Notes: generated from the sequence alone by a model not told the origin. 16,155 bases of DNA from an uncultured Methylococcaceae bacterium (GCA_903910005.1 CAIVXW010000060.1:1-16155), one strand, 5' to 3'. Shown: positions 6,615 to 13,688, numbered from the stretch's first letter. Translations and numbers: made by a program.

Positions 6615-7988
6615 ATGAAGACCCCGGGACAGAAAACCGTTTACCGTTGCCCTGAATGCGGGCATGTTCAGGGTAAGTGGGTGGGACGGTGTCCGGGATG
6701 TCAGGCCTGGAACACGCTGGTGGAAGAACTGGCTCCATCCGCAAAAACGCCCTCCCGCCTGTCCGGTTATGCCGGGGCGGCCCATATCCAGTCGGTGCCG
6801 GTGCTGTTGGCGGACGTCGAGGCCGAAGCAGTCAGCCGTACCCCCACCGGCCTGAGTGAACTGGATCGGGTGCTGGGCGGCGGACTGGTAACCGGTTCGG
6901 CTATCCTGATTGGCGGCGATCCGGGCATCGGTAAATCCACCTTGCTGCTGCAACTGCTGGCCGGACTGGGGGGTAACAAATCCGGTTCGCTCTACCTCAC
7001 CGGGGAAGAATCAATACAACAGGTCAGTCTGCGGGCCAAGCGGCTACAACTGGTGACCCGCGACGTGCGGATACTGGCAGAAACCTCGCTGGAACGAATA
7101 CTGGAGGTGGCACGGGAGCAACGTCCCGGCATTCTGGTGATTGACTCCATCCAGACCATCTACAGTGAGGCACTGCAATCCGCCCCGGGGGCCGTAGCCC
7201 AGGTCAGGGAATGCGCGGCCCAACTGGTACGCTTTGCCAAACAGTCGGCCACCACCGTGTTTCTGGTGGGTCATGTCACCAAGGAGGGGGCTTTGGCGGG
7301 ACCCCGGGTGCTGGAACATATCGTCGATACGGTTTTGTATTTCGAGGGGGACAGTGGCAGCCGGTTCCGGCTGATCCGGGCCTTCAAGAACCGTTTTGGA
7401 GCAGTCAATGAACTGGGCGTTTTTGCCATGACCGAGACAGGGCTACGCGAAGTGCGTAATCCGTCCGCCATTTTTCTGTCGCGGGGTGATGACGATGCGG
7501 CGGGTAGTGTGGTGCTGGTGATGCGGGAAGGCACCCGACCCCTGCTGGTGGAAGTTCAGGCTCTGGTGGATGAATCTCACCTGCCGGCTCCCCGGCGGGT
7601 GGCGGTCGGTATGGATTCGAACCGGCTGGCCATGCTGCTGGCGGTTTTGCACCGCCACGGCGGCATTCCCCTGTTTAATCAGGATGTCTTTGTCAATCTG
7701 GTAGGCGGGCTACGTCTGGGCGAAACCGCAGGTGACCTGGCGGTGGCCCTGGCGATTGTGTCCAGCTACCGCGACCGCGTCATTCCCAGGGGGTGGGTCG
7801 TGTTCGGCGAAATCGGGCTGAACGGTGAAGTAAGGCCGGTACCCAACGGGGAAGAGCGGCTGCGCGAAGCCGCCAAACACGGATTCACCCACGCCCTGGC
7901 ACCGGCTCGCAACATCCCGACCGGGTTGTCCGGACAACTGGAAGTCACCCCGGTCAAAACACTACGCGAGGCTCTCGCTGTCCTCTAG
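6615..7988 (+). CDS. radA: DNA repair and recombination protein RadA
   Basis: RadA (Sms) is a hexameric DnaB-like ATPase that promotes branch migration of recombination intermediates alongside RecA. The 457-residue protein has the N-terminal C4 zinc finger (Cys12, Cys15, Cys26, Cys29), Walker A GGDPGIGKST (100-109), Walker B ILVIDSIQ (173-180), the diagnostic KNRFG motif (258-262), and a C-terminal Lon-protease-like domain lacking protease function. The length is typical. The ATG at 6615 begins MKTPGQKTVYRCPECG, matching the family start, although the ribosome-binding site is weak. The gene lies 213 bp after the methyltransferase and is preceded by the heptamer element. Its last 27 bases overlap, tail to tail, the end of the HD-GYP gene on the other strand. 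Confidence 0.98.
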   Translation: MKTPGQKTVYRCPECGHVQGKWVGRCPGCQAWNTLVEELAPSAKTPSRLSGYAGAAHIQSVPVLLADVEAEAVSRTPTGLSELDRVLGGGLVTGSAILIGGDPGIGKSTLLLQLLAGLGGNKSGSLYLTGEESIQQVSLRAKRLQLVTRDVRILAETSLERILEVAREQRPGILVIDSIQTIYSEALQSAPGAVAQVRECAAQLVRFAKQSATTVFLVGHVTKEGALAGPRVLEHIVDTVLYFEGDSGSRFRLIRAFKNRFGAVNELGVFAMTETGLREVRNPSAIFLSRGDDDAAGSVVLVMREGTRPLLVEVQALVDESHLPAPRRVAVGMDSNRLAMLLAVLHRHGGIPLFNQDVFVNLVGGLRLGETAGDLAVALAIVSSYRDRVIPRGWVVFGEIGLNGEVRPVPNGEERLREAAKHGFTHALAPARNIPTGLSGQLEVTPVKTLREALAVL

Positions 7989-9137
7989 GCAATGTGAGCG
8001 CACCACCCCGGTGGTTTCATTCGTAACCGGATCGGCATACCGTGAGGCCACGGCCTTGAAGGTGTCCTCGACTGCCACAAAGGCATCCACGATATCCGGG
8101 TCAAAATGCGACCCCCTGCCATTCAGGATGATCTGGCGGGCCGCGTCATAAGGCAGTCCCAGTTTATAGACCCGGCGACTGATCAGGGCATCGTAGACAT
8201 CGGCCAGGGACATGAGGCGGGCAGAGACCGGAATGTCGGTACCGGATAAACCTTGCGGATAGCCTGACCCGTCCCATTTTTCATGATGACCGTAGGCAAT
8301 CTCCTTGGCGAACCGCAAAAAGGGAACTTCCTTCCCCAGTTCGCATTCGGCCTGAAGTATGGCCCTGTACCCCAGTGTGGTGTGGGTTTTCATGATTTCA
8401 AATTCACCTGCATCAAGCTGTCCCGGTTTGAGCAGGATTCGATCCGGGATGCCAACCTTGCCAATGTCATGCAGCGGGGCTGACTTGAACAGCAGGTCAA
8501 TGGTCTGGTCATCATTGAGTGCCGTCTGAAAACGGGGATGGTACCGCAGGGTTTCCGCCAGAATCCTGACATAATGCTGAGTGCGGCGAATGTGGTTGCC
8601 GGTATCATTGTCACGGGTTTCCGCCAGAGAGGCGAGGGTATGTACCGTGATGTCCTGGATCAGTTCAAGCTCCTCCGAGCGGCGTTTTACCTCCTGTTCA
8701 AGCCGGTCGTTTTGTTCTTTCAACAGAAGTTGGGTTTGCCGTATGGTCAGGTGGGTTTTGACTCTGGCGAGCAAAATCGGCGGGCTGATGGGCTTGATGA
8801 TGTAATCGACAGCCCCCAGAGCCAGGCCATGCGCCTGATCCTCAATGCCATCCCGTGCGGTCAGGAAGATGACCGGAATATCCATCGTCTCCGGTTTGGC
8901 CCTGAGCTGTCGATACAGTGCGTAGCCGTCTGTTTCCGCCAGCATCACATCCAGCAGGATGATGTCCGGGCGTATTTCCGACTCGATGATCGACAAGGCC
9001 GTGTCTGCCCGACTGGCCGGTTTGACATGAAAATGCCTGTTCAGAATCAGTGTGACCAGTGCCAGAATTTCGGGTGTATCATCAACCACCAGGACTGTGG
9101 CTTGAGTATTTTTTGATAGTGTGTCTGAGTAATTCAT
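7962..9137 (-). CDS. Response regulator with HD-GYP domain (predicted c-di-GMP phosphodiesterase)
   Basis: A 391-residue two-domain signalling protein of the RpfG type. The N-terminal REC domain (about 14-130) has the acidic pair Asp19/Asp20, phospho-acceptor Asp63 in ILLDVML, Thr93 and Lys115 in YIIKP. A helical linker (about 131-160, EQNDRLEQEVKRRSEELELIQ in part) joins it to the HD-GYP domain (about 165-360). The metal-binding and signature residues are present: HDIGK (223-227), His252, HHEKWDGSGYP (284-294, the GYP motif) and Asp313. It should therefore hydrolyse cyclic di-GMP under phosphorylation control. No partner histidine kinase is in the window. The ATG at 9137 is preferred over one 13 codons upstream, because the upstream extension has no REC similarity; neither has a strong ribosome-binding site. 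A perfect minus-strand TATAAT lies at 9232-9227, upstream of both starts. Confidence 0.95.
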   Translation of the reverse strand: MNYSDTLSKNTQATVLVVDDTPEILALVTLILNRHFHVKPASRADTALSIIESEIRPDIILLDVMLAETDGYALYRQLRAKPETMDIPVIFLTARDGIEDQAHGLALGAVDYIIKPISPPILLARVKTHLTIRQTQLLLKEQNDRLEQEVKRRSEELELIQDITVHTLASLAETRDNDTGNHIRRTQHYVRILAETLRYHPRFQTALNDDQTIDLLFKSAPLHDIGKVGIPDRILLKPGQLDAGEFEIMKTHTTLGYRAILQAECELGKEVPFLRFAKEIAYGHHEKWDGSGYPQGLSGTDIPVSARLMSLADVYDALISRRVYKLGLPYDAARQIILNGRGSHFDPDIVDAFVAVEDTFKAVASRYADPVTNETTGVVRSHCLEDSESLA

Positions 9138-9183
9138 GGTACTCGAATCGTGAAACCAGCTTTTAATGGCAGGCATTATTATG

Positions 9184-9202
9184 CCCCGCGCACCGTGCGG
9201 GG
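9184..9202. promoter_or_regulatory. GC-rich hairpin upstream of the HD-GYP gene
   Basis: Arms CCCCGCG (9184-9190) and TGCGGGG (9196-9202) can form a 7-bp stem, including one G-U pair, with a 5-base loop. No T-run follows on either strand, so a Rho-independent terminator is unlikely. If the HD-GYP transcript starts from the TATAAT at 9232-9227, the hairpin would lie in its 5' leader, about 47 bases ahead of the chosen ATG. A regulatory or stabilising role is inference. Confidence 0.35.
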
Positions 9203-9203
9203 G

Positions 9204-9263
9204 TTATACACATTAAATACAGGTTTATTATACTCATTCATTGGAATCACTTGCAGGCAAGTG
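9204..9263. promoter_or_regulatory. Divergent promoter region with a 16-bp dyad operator candidate
   Basis: The gap between the HD-GYP gene and the DUF482 gene is AT-rich against GC-rich flanks. On the minus strand, TATAAT reads at 9232-9227 and fits a -10 for the HD-GYP gene. On the plus strand, TACACA (9207-9212), 16 bases and TATACT (9229-9234) fit a promoter for the DUF482 gene, so the two -10 elements overlap. A perfect inverted repeat CACTTGC-AG-GCAAGTG (9248-9263) covers the minus-strand -35 zone and the expected plus-strand start. A lone CACTTG half-site recurs at about 9280. This geometry would let one dimeric regulator control both genes. The regulator is not identified. Confidence 0.45.
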
Positions 9264-9300
9264 TACGGGAAAAATTTTGCACTTGTTTACGTCAATTAAT

Positions 9301-10458
9301 ATGTCAATTCATGCGTTCATAGTCAGAAAATTATCGGATGTCGATCCCGATGCCTGGAATATCCTGGTGGGCGACGTCCAGCCCTGTCTGCGCCACGAAT
9401 TTCTCAATGCCCTGGAAACGGAAGGCTGTCTGGGAGCCAAGGTAGGCTGGATGCCCTACCATCTGGTGCTGGAAGATGACGCCGGAACCCTGCTGGCTGC
9501 CTGCCCCGCCTATCTCAAGTCCAATTCGTTCGGAGAATTTGTCTTCGACTGGATGTTCGCCGATGCCTACGCCCGCGCCGGTGTCGACTACTATCCAAAA
9601 CTGGTGATCGCTTCTCCCTTTACGCCTGCGACCGGTTCCCGTCTGCTGATTCATCCGGAGTATGGAACCCCGGATCTGGCCCATCGACTGATGGATCTGG
9701 TGGTTGAGGTGGTTGGACAAACCGGAATTTCTTCCGCTCACTGGCTATTTACCGTAGATCGGACCTTGATCGACTCGCCCCGTTTCCTCCAGCGACTGGG
9801 ATACCAGTTTCACTGGAATAATCCCGGGGTTCGCACCTTTGATGAATACCTGTCAACCCTGACCGCCAAACGGCGCAAGGAGATCAAACGGGAGCGACGC
9901 ATGGTGGCCGAAGCCGGTGTCGAACTCAAACGACAGCGGGGAGATCAGGTACCCCCGGCCCTCTGGGATCAGGTCTACGAATTATATTGCCTCACCTTTG
10001 CCCGTCACGGTAACTACCCTGCCCTCAGCCGCAGATTCTTTCATACGCTGGCCCGTACCATGGGACATAATATACTGCTGGTGACCGGCCATCGTAACGA
10101 TGCGCTGATCTGCATGGCCTATTTCCTGACCGGAACCGACTGCCTGTACGGTCGTTACTGGGGGGCCACCGAAGAGGTGCCGGCCCTGCATTTTGAGGCC
10201 TGTTATTATCAGGGGCTGGAATACTGCCTGGAAACCGGATTACAGCGGTTTGAACCGGGTGCCCAGGGAGAGCATAAAATCAGTCGGGGTTTTCTACCAA
10301 CCCCCACCTGGTCGGTACACTGGATTGCACATCCGGTTTTCCGGGCCGGTATTGCCGATTTTCTGGAACGGGAAAATCAGTCGGTAGAGCGCAGAATCAG
10401 CGGCCTGATGGCCCTGTCACCTTACAAATCCATTGACCCGACCTGCAGCGAGGACTAA
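9301..10458 (+). CDS. DUF482 (COG3146) FemAB/GNAT-like N-acyltransferase
   Basis: A 385-residue protein of the DUF482 family, in the GNAT/FemAB-like acyltransferase fold; its reaction is unproven. Recognisable family features are the SPFTPATGSRLL block in the first third, a basic TAKRRKEIKRERR stretch at mid-length that resembles the Arg/Lys-rich patch of the family, and the C-terminal run HFEACYYQGLEYC, FEPGAQGEHKISRGF and TWSVHW. No signal peptide or membrane helix is seen. The ATG at 9301 is preferred to a TTG at 9241, because the predicted plus-strand transcript would begin near 9241; no good ribosome-binding site is visible for either. Aat starts within 10 bp of its stop. Since Aat shares the FemAB-like fold and uses aminoacyl-tRNA, an aminoacyl or acyl donor is a reasonable but unproven guess for this protein. 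Confidence 0.9.
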   Translation: MSIHAFIVRKLSDVDPDAWNILVGDVQPCLRHEFLNALETEGCLGAKVGWMPYHLVLEDDAGTLLAACPAYLKSNSFGEFVFDWMFADAYARAGVDYYPKLVIASPFTPATGSRLLIHPEYGTPDLAHRLMDLVVEVVGQTGISSAHWLFTVDRTLIDSPRFLQRLGYQFHWNNPGVRTFDEYLSTLTAKRRKEIKRERRMVAEAGVELKRQRGDQVPPALWDQVYELYCLTFARHGNYPALSRRFFHTLARTMGHNILLVTGHRNDALICMAYFLTGTDCLYGRYWGATEEVPALHFEACYYQGLEYCLETGLQRFEPGAQGEHKISRGFLPTPTWSVHWIAHPVFRAGIADFLERENQSVERRISGLMALSPYKSIDPTCSED

Positions 10459-10467
10459 ATCGTCGTG

Positions 10468-11211
10468 ATGAGACTCACGGTTCTCAACCCCTTTTATCCG
10501 GGGGAAGACTTTCCACCGGTCACCAGTGCCCTGAACAATCCGGAGGGGTTGCTGGCCATGGGCGGGTGTCTTTCGGCGGTGCGTCTTGAAAACGCCTATC
10601 GGCACGGCATATTTCCCTGGTTCAACGAGGGAGAACCCATCCTGTGGTGGTCGCCCGATCCCCGTCTGATTCTGTACCCCAAGCGGTTGAAGGTCGTTCG
10701 CAGTCTGAGAAAAACCCTGCGAAAAGGGGTTTTTGAGTTCAGTTTCGACCAGGCTTTTTCCCGGGTCATCCGGGCTTGCGCGGCCCCGTCGTCACCCAAT
10801 CGCGGCGATACCTGGATCAGTGAACGCATGATTGCCGCCTACGAAACCCTGCATCGGCGGGGACTGGCCCATTCCTTTGAAACCTGGCAATCGGGTTCAC
10901 TGGTGGGCGGCCTGTACGGGGTTGCATTGGGACGGATTTTTTTCGGCGAATCCATGTTCCATACTGTCACGGATGCTTCCAAGGCGTCAATGGTGCATGC
11001 CTGCCATCTTCTGGTTCGCTGGGGCTATCAGGTAATCGACTGTCAACTTCACACCGATCATCTGGTCAGTCTGGGGGCGGAGGAAATACCCCGCACCGCC
11101 TTCATCACTTTGCTGGAACAGGCCGTCAATCTCGCCCCCCCGGCGGAAGCCTGGCAGTGGGATGCCCAGGCTCCTACCTGCTCCTCAATAAAATATCCCT
11201 GGCCTGATTGA
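10468..11211 (+). CDS. aat: Leucyl/phenylalanyl-tRNA-protein transferase
   Basis: Aat moves Leu or Phe from aminoacyl-tRNA onto proteins with an N-terminal Arg or Lys, marking them for ClpS/ClpAP degradation (bacterial N-end rule). The 247-residue protein shows the family blocks FPPVTSALNNPEGLLAMGG in part, YRHGIFPWFNEGEPILWWSPDPR in part, DTWISERMIAAYETLHRRG in part, GLYGVALGRIFFGESMF and VIDCQLHTDHLVSLGAEEIPR in part. The start is ATG at 10468; a GTG directly before it (10465) is in frame and equally possible, with GAGGA about 11 bases ahead of it. The gene follows the DUF482 gene by under 10 bp, so the two are probably one operon. Its 3' end overlaps the minus-strand J-domain gene by 38 bp. 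The clpA, clpS and infA genes often found near aat are not in this window. Confidence 0.97.
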   Translation: MRLTVLNPFYPGEDFPPVTSALNNPEGLLAMGGCLSAVRLENAYRHGIFPWFNEGEPILWWSPDPRLILYPKRLKVVRSLRKTLRKGVFEFSFDQAFSRVIRACAAPSSPNRGDTWISERMIAAYETLHRRGLAHSFETWQSGSLVGGLYGVALGRIFFGESMFHTVTDASKASMVHACHLLVRWGYQVIDCQLHTDHLVSLGAEEIPRTAFITLLEQAVNLAPPAEAWQWDAQAPTCSSIKYPWPD

Positions 11212-11647
11212 TTTTAGCCGCCAGATAATCCGAGCCGCCCCGATCCGGATGCAGTTTGTGGATGAGACGCCGGTGGGCATCCAGCACCGCCTGCCGCGAA
11301 CAACCGGCTTCCAGTCCCAGAATCTCCAGGGCTTCGGTGTCGGTCATGGTAGCTGATGTGGCGGCCGATTCCGTACCGCCCGCCTTGTTGCCGTGTTCGG
11401 CCAGAATCGTTTTGAGTAATTGGGGAATGAGCGGAACCAGACGTACCAGCAGAATCAGCAAACCGCCCAGCAAGGGGGCCAGCATGCCGGAACGATTCAG
11501 TGCCAGCAGAACAAGAACACCCCCCACCCCCGCCAGCATCCAGTTACGGCGTCGCTGCCGGGTGAGGGGGTCGGGGGCTGACAGAACAAGGTGGCGCATG
11601 CCCAGAAAGACCGCTCCCACCGCGATGATAATGAACAGATACAGCAC
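11174..11647 (-). CDS. Membrane-anchored J-domain (DnaJ-like) protein
   Basis: A 157-residue protein with two or three N-terminal hydrophobic segments (about 2-17, 36-51 and 57-79), a low-complexity linker rich in Ala, Thr and Ser (about 88-102), and a C-terminal J domain (about 103-157). The HPD motif needed to stimulate Hsp70/DnaK ATPase is at 133-135 in HKLHPDRGGSD, followed by INQARDILL. The layout, membrane first and J domain last, resembles mitochondrial Tim14/Pam18 and related bacterial proteins, so it probably recruits DnaK to the inner membrane. The start is GTG at 11647, with GGGA a few bases upstream; the next Met would lose the first membrane segment. It lies 15 bp after the small-protein gene, probably in one transcript. 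Its end overlaps the aat 3' end by 38 bp. Confidence 0.9.
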   Translation of the reverse strand: MLYLFIIIAVGAVFLGMRHLVLSAPDPLTRQRRRNWMLAGVGGVLVLLALNRSGMLAPLLGGLLILLVRLVPLIPQLLKTILAEHGNKAGGTESAATSATMTDTEALEILGLEAGCSRQAVLDAHRRLIHKLHPDRGGSDYLAAKINQARDILLRSR

Positions 11648-11662
11648 GCAGTGTCCCTGTGT

Positions 11663-11890
11663 TCAGACCCTGATGTTAATTTTACTGCCTTCTTCCTCAA
11701 TACTGCTGACCTGATCAACCGCATCCAGCGTTTCCACCTCAACCTGATCGTCTTTCTGCATCAGGTCATTGGAAAGTTTCAGTGCGGAAATCTCCTGTTC
11801 ATGGATAATTTTGTTCTGTTGTAAAGCCTGCGAAACACCGACATAGTGGGTGACGGAATCAATCATGGCGAAATACTCCTGATGTTGCAT
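11663..11890 (-). CDS. Small acidic 75-residue protein of unknown function
   Basis: I do not recognise this protein with confidence. It is predicted cytosolic and largely helical: residues 9-45 form an amphipathic stretch rich in Gln, Leu and Ser (YVGVSQALQQNKIIHEQEIS, then ALKLSNDLMQK), followed by an acidic tail (46-68) and a short basic end. The pattern is loosely like the small YjfB motility family, but the match is too weak to name it. The gene is supported by a strong ribosome-binding site, GGGAGG seven bases before the ATG at 11890, and by its position 15 bp ahead of the J-domain gene and 92 bp after ctaA on the same strand. An alternative ATG eight codons in lacks such a site. A substrate or adaptor of the downstream J protein is possible but speculative. 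Confidence 0.7.
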   Translation of the reverse strand: MQHQEYFAMIDSVTHYVGVSQALQQNKIIHEQEISALKLSNDLMQKDDQVEVETLDAVDQVSSIEEEGSKINIRV

Positions 11891-11982
11891 GGTGTGCCTC
11901 CCGGATGGCCCGGAAATTCAGCATGGGGAGCCACTGTGTCGACTGAAAGCGAAAAATCCTGAGAAAGACCACGCTACCTGAA

Positions 11983-12975
11983 TTACCCACTGAGTCCCGG
12001 TTCCTGCTCCCTGCCCCCGACATATCCCAACATCATTCTCAGGGAAAACTGCACGCCAAAAATCAGGTTGGCCAACAGCAGGTGCAGCGGCTGAATGTAG
12101 GCCGGGAACCCGAGTCGGTCGAGTGTGATGCCGCTCAGTACCGCGCACAACAGCAGGCTTGCCAGCCCGATGCCGAACCTGCCGGTCAGCGTATGCCAAC
12201 CGTGGTGGCGAATCAGCATCCAGACCAGCCAGAAATTGGTGAGGAGAATCACCGATGAAAACGAGCGATGGATATAAAAAATGACCGGAAAATGCTCGCG
12301 CCAGATATCCCGATTGGCGTTGCCGAGGTCAAGGGCGATGACATCCACCGATTCCCTGATTTGGGTTCCCATCGCAATCTGCAGCAGGGTCATTGCCATG
12401 GCAATGCCCAGCACGGTATTGAAACGGTCTGGCAGGACTCCCGGCCGGAGCTGCCTCAGGGTATCCCGCTGGGAACGGGTCAGGGTGTAGATCAGCAGGC
12501 TTACGATCAGGAACGCCGTCACCATGTGGGCGGTAATCATGGCAGGCTTCAGGTTGCTGGCCACTACCTGCGAACCCAGCCAGCCCTGGAAGCCGATCAG
12601 CAGGAATACCACCGCTGACAGCCAGAATACCGGTTTGTCCCGCCGCAGAAAGGGGATGGAATACACCAGGGTCAGCAGGATCAGGATGCCGATGCTGGCT
12701 CCAACCAGGCGGTTGCCGTATTCAGTCCAGGTTTTGACCGGGTTAAAGCGGGTGTCAGCGTAGCCGCGTTCGGCGTAAATCTGCTGATAATTGGCGGGTA
12801 ACTGTGATTCCTCCAGGGGGGGAATCCACTGACCAAAACAGGTAGGCCAGTCCGGGCAGCCCATACCGGCCCCGGAGGCCCTGACCACGCCACCGATTGC
12901 AATCAGGAAATAGACGGCCATGATGGTAATCAGGCCCATGCGTAGAAAACGCTGTCGAATCACGGTATCAGTCAT
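11983..12975 (-). CDS. ctaA: Heme A synthase (CtaA/COX15 family)
   Basis: Oxidises the C8 methyl of heme O to the formyl group of heme A for aa3-type cytochrome oxidases, in the inner membrane. The 330-residue protein has about eight hydrophobic segments in two four-helix halves. Three of the usual four heme-ligand histidines are visible: His150 (MITAHMV), His236 (FYIHRSF) and His298 (IQPLHLL). At the place of the first, the helix-2 motif usually reads EMIHR, but here it is TEYGNRLVG with Asn88. The first periplasmic loop has the Cys40/Cys46 pair (GCPDWPTC) and an extended PPLEESQLP segment. From memory this loop and the Asn are commoner in Bacteroidetes-type CtaA. The ATG at 12975 begins MTDTVIRQRF; an upstream extension would overlap the preceding gene. 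It starts 19 bp after the phosphatidyltransferase gene. No cytochrome oxidase or ctaB genes are in the window. Confidence 0.92.
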   Translation of the reverse strand: MTDTVIRQRFLRMGLITIMAVYFLIAIGGVVRASGAGMGCPDWPTCFGQWIPPLEESQLPANYQQIYAERGYADTRFNPVKTWTEYGNRLVGASIGILILLTLVYSIPFLRRDKPVFWLSAVVFLLIGFQGWLGSQVVASNLKPAMITAHMVTAFLIVSLLIYTLTRSQRDTLRQLRPGVLPDRFNTVLGIAMAMTLLQIAMGTQIRESVDVIALDLGNANRDIWREHFPVIFYIHRSFSSVILLTNFWLVWMLIRHHGWHTLTGRFGIGLASLLLCAVLSGITLDRLGFPAYIQPLHLLLANLIFGVQFSLRMMLGYVGGREQEPGLSG

Positions 12976-12994
12976 ATTATTCGGGGAAAATGGT

Positions 12995-13555
12995 TCAGGT
13001 TTGGGTCTGCTGTCGGGCCTGGGCATACTTGTGGCTCCACACCACCGTATAGGCCACGCCACTGGCCAGTGTGGTCAGGAAAACGACGCCAGTCAGCAGT
13101 GTGAACGGCCAGGGAGCGAACGGCCCCGCCATTTGGTTCAGCAGACAACTGATCAGCAGGATCAGTTGCAGGAAGGTGTTGAGCTTGCTGATTCGGAGGG
13201 GTTGACCCTCAAACGCGCCAACCCGCCGGTAGTAGGCGGCGGCCCCGGCCAGAATCACCACGTCACGGAGGACAATGGTCACGGTCAGCCATAGCGGCAG
13301 GAGGGAAAGGGATGTCAGGGCGATGTAGCCTGTGATCAGCAGCAGTTTGTCGGCTGCCGGATCGAGACAGGAACCCAGACGCGATTGCCAGTGATAGCGT
13401 CGCGCCAGCCAGCCGTCGAGGGCATCGGACAGACCGGCAACCACCATCAGGCCCAGTGCTGCCGAAAACTGCCGTTGCAGGATCAAAACCACGATGGGCC
13501 CGACCAGCGCGATTCGGGCCACCGAAATGATATTGGGTATGTGGCGGGGGTTCAA
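12995..13555 (-). CDS. CDP-alcohol phosphatidyltransferase (PgsA-like)
   Basis: A 186-residue integral membrane enzyme that transfers a phosphatidyl group from CDP-diacylglycerol to an alcohol, releasing CMP. The family signature D-x2-D-G-x2-A-R-x8-G-x3-D-x3-D is complete: Asp44, Asp47, Gly48, Ala51, Arg52, Gly61, Asp65 and Asp69. It is followed by several hydrophobic helices. It may make phosphatidylglycerophosphate (PgsA) or another headgroup; in many gammaproteobacteria a second, pgsA-like gene lies near purM, as here, and its acceptor alcohol is not settled. The start is TTG at 13555, with a strong GGAGG five bases ahead, giving MNPRHIPNIISVARI as in the family. It diverges from purM and leads the run to ctaA, the small protein and the J protein. 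Confidence 0.92.
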   Translation of the reverse strand: MNPRHIPNIISVARIALVGPIVVLILQRQFSAALGLMVVAGLSDALDGWLARRYHWQSRLGSCLDPAADKLLLITGYIALTSLSLLPLWLTVTIVLRDVVILAGAAAYYRRVGAFEGQPLRISKLNTFLQLILLISCLLNQMAGPFAPWPFTLLTGVVFLTTLASGVAYTVVWSHKYAQARQQTQT

Positions 13556-13688
13556 GCAATCCTCCGGGCAGGAAGGCCCTGATGACGGGATGGAACGGTA
13601 CGCAATGGATACTCAACAAAATCTCCCTGTCGGTTGTCATGTCCCTGTACAATACCATACCATTTTACTACCGGAGCGGAGACTGAGT
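13556..13688. promoter_or_regulatory. Divergent region between the phosphatidyltransferase gene and purM
   Basis: This 133-bp gap must drive both genes. On the plus strand, TTGTCA (13634-13639) with TACCAT (13658-13663) at 18 bases is one purM promoter candidate; a better -10, TACAAT (13648-13653), has no good -35 at normal spacing. Two identical TCCCTGT copies (13624-13630 and 13642-13648) repeat every 18 bases, one touching TACAAT. No PurR-type palindrome is visible. GGAG at 13678-13681, seven bases before the TTG, is the purM ribosome-binding site. Confidence 0.35.

Noticed and set aside
6404..6618. Small open frames on both strands across the heptamer element
   Set aside because: They translate the 7-base repeats into low-complexity peptide and have no ribosome-binding site or family features.
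9241..9300. TTG start for the DUF482 gene at 9241
   Set aside because: The 20 added residues show no family similarity, and the plus-strand promoter candidate would place the transcript start at about this base. ATG 9301 fits better.
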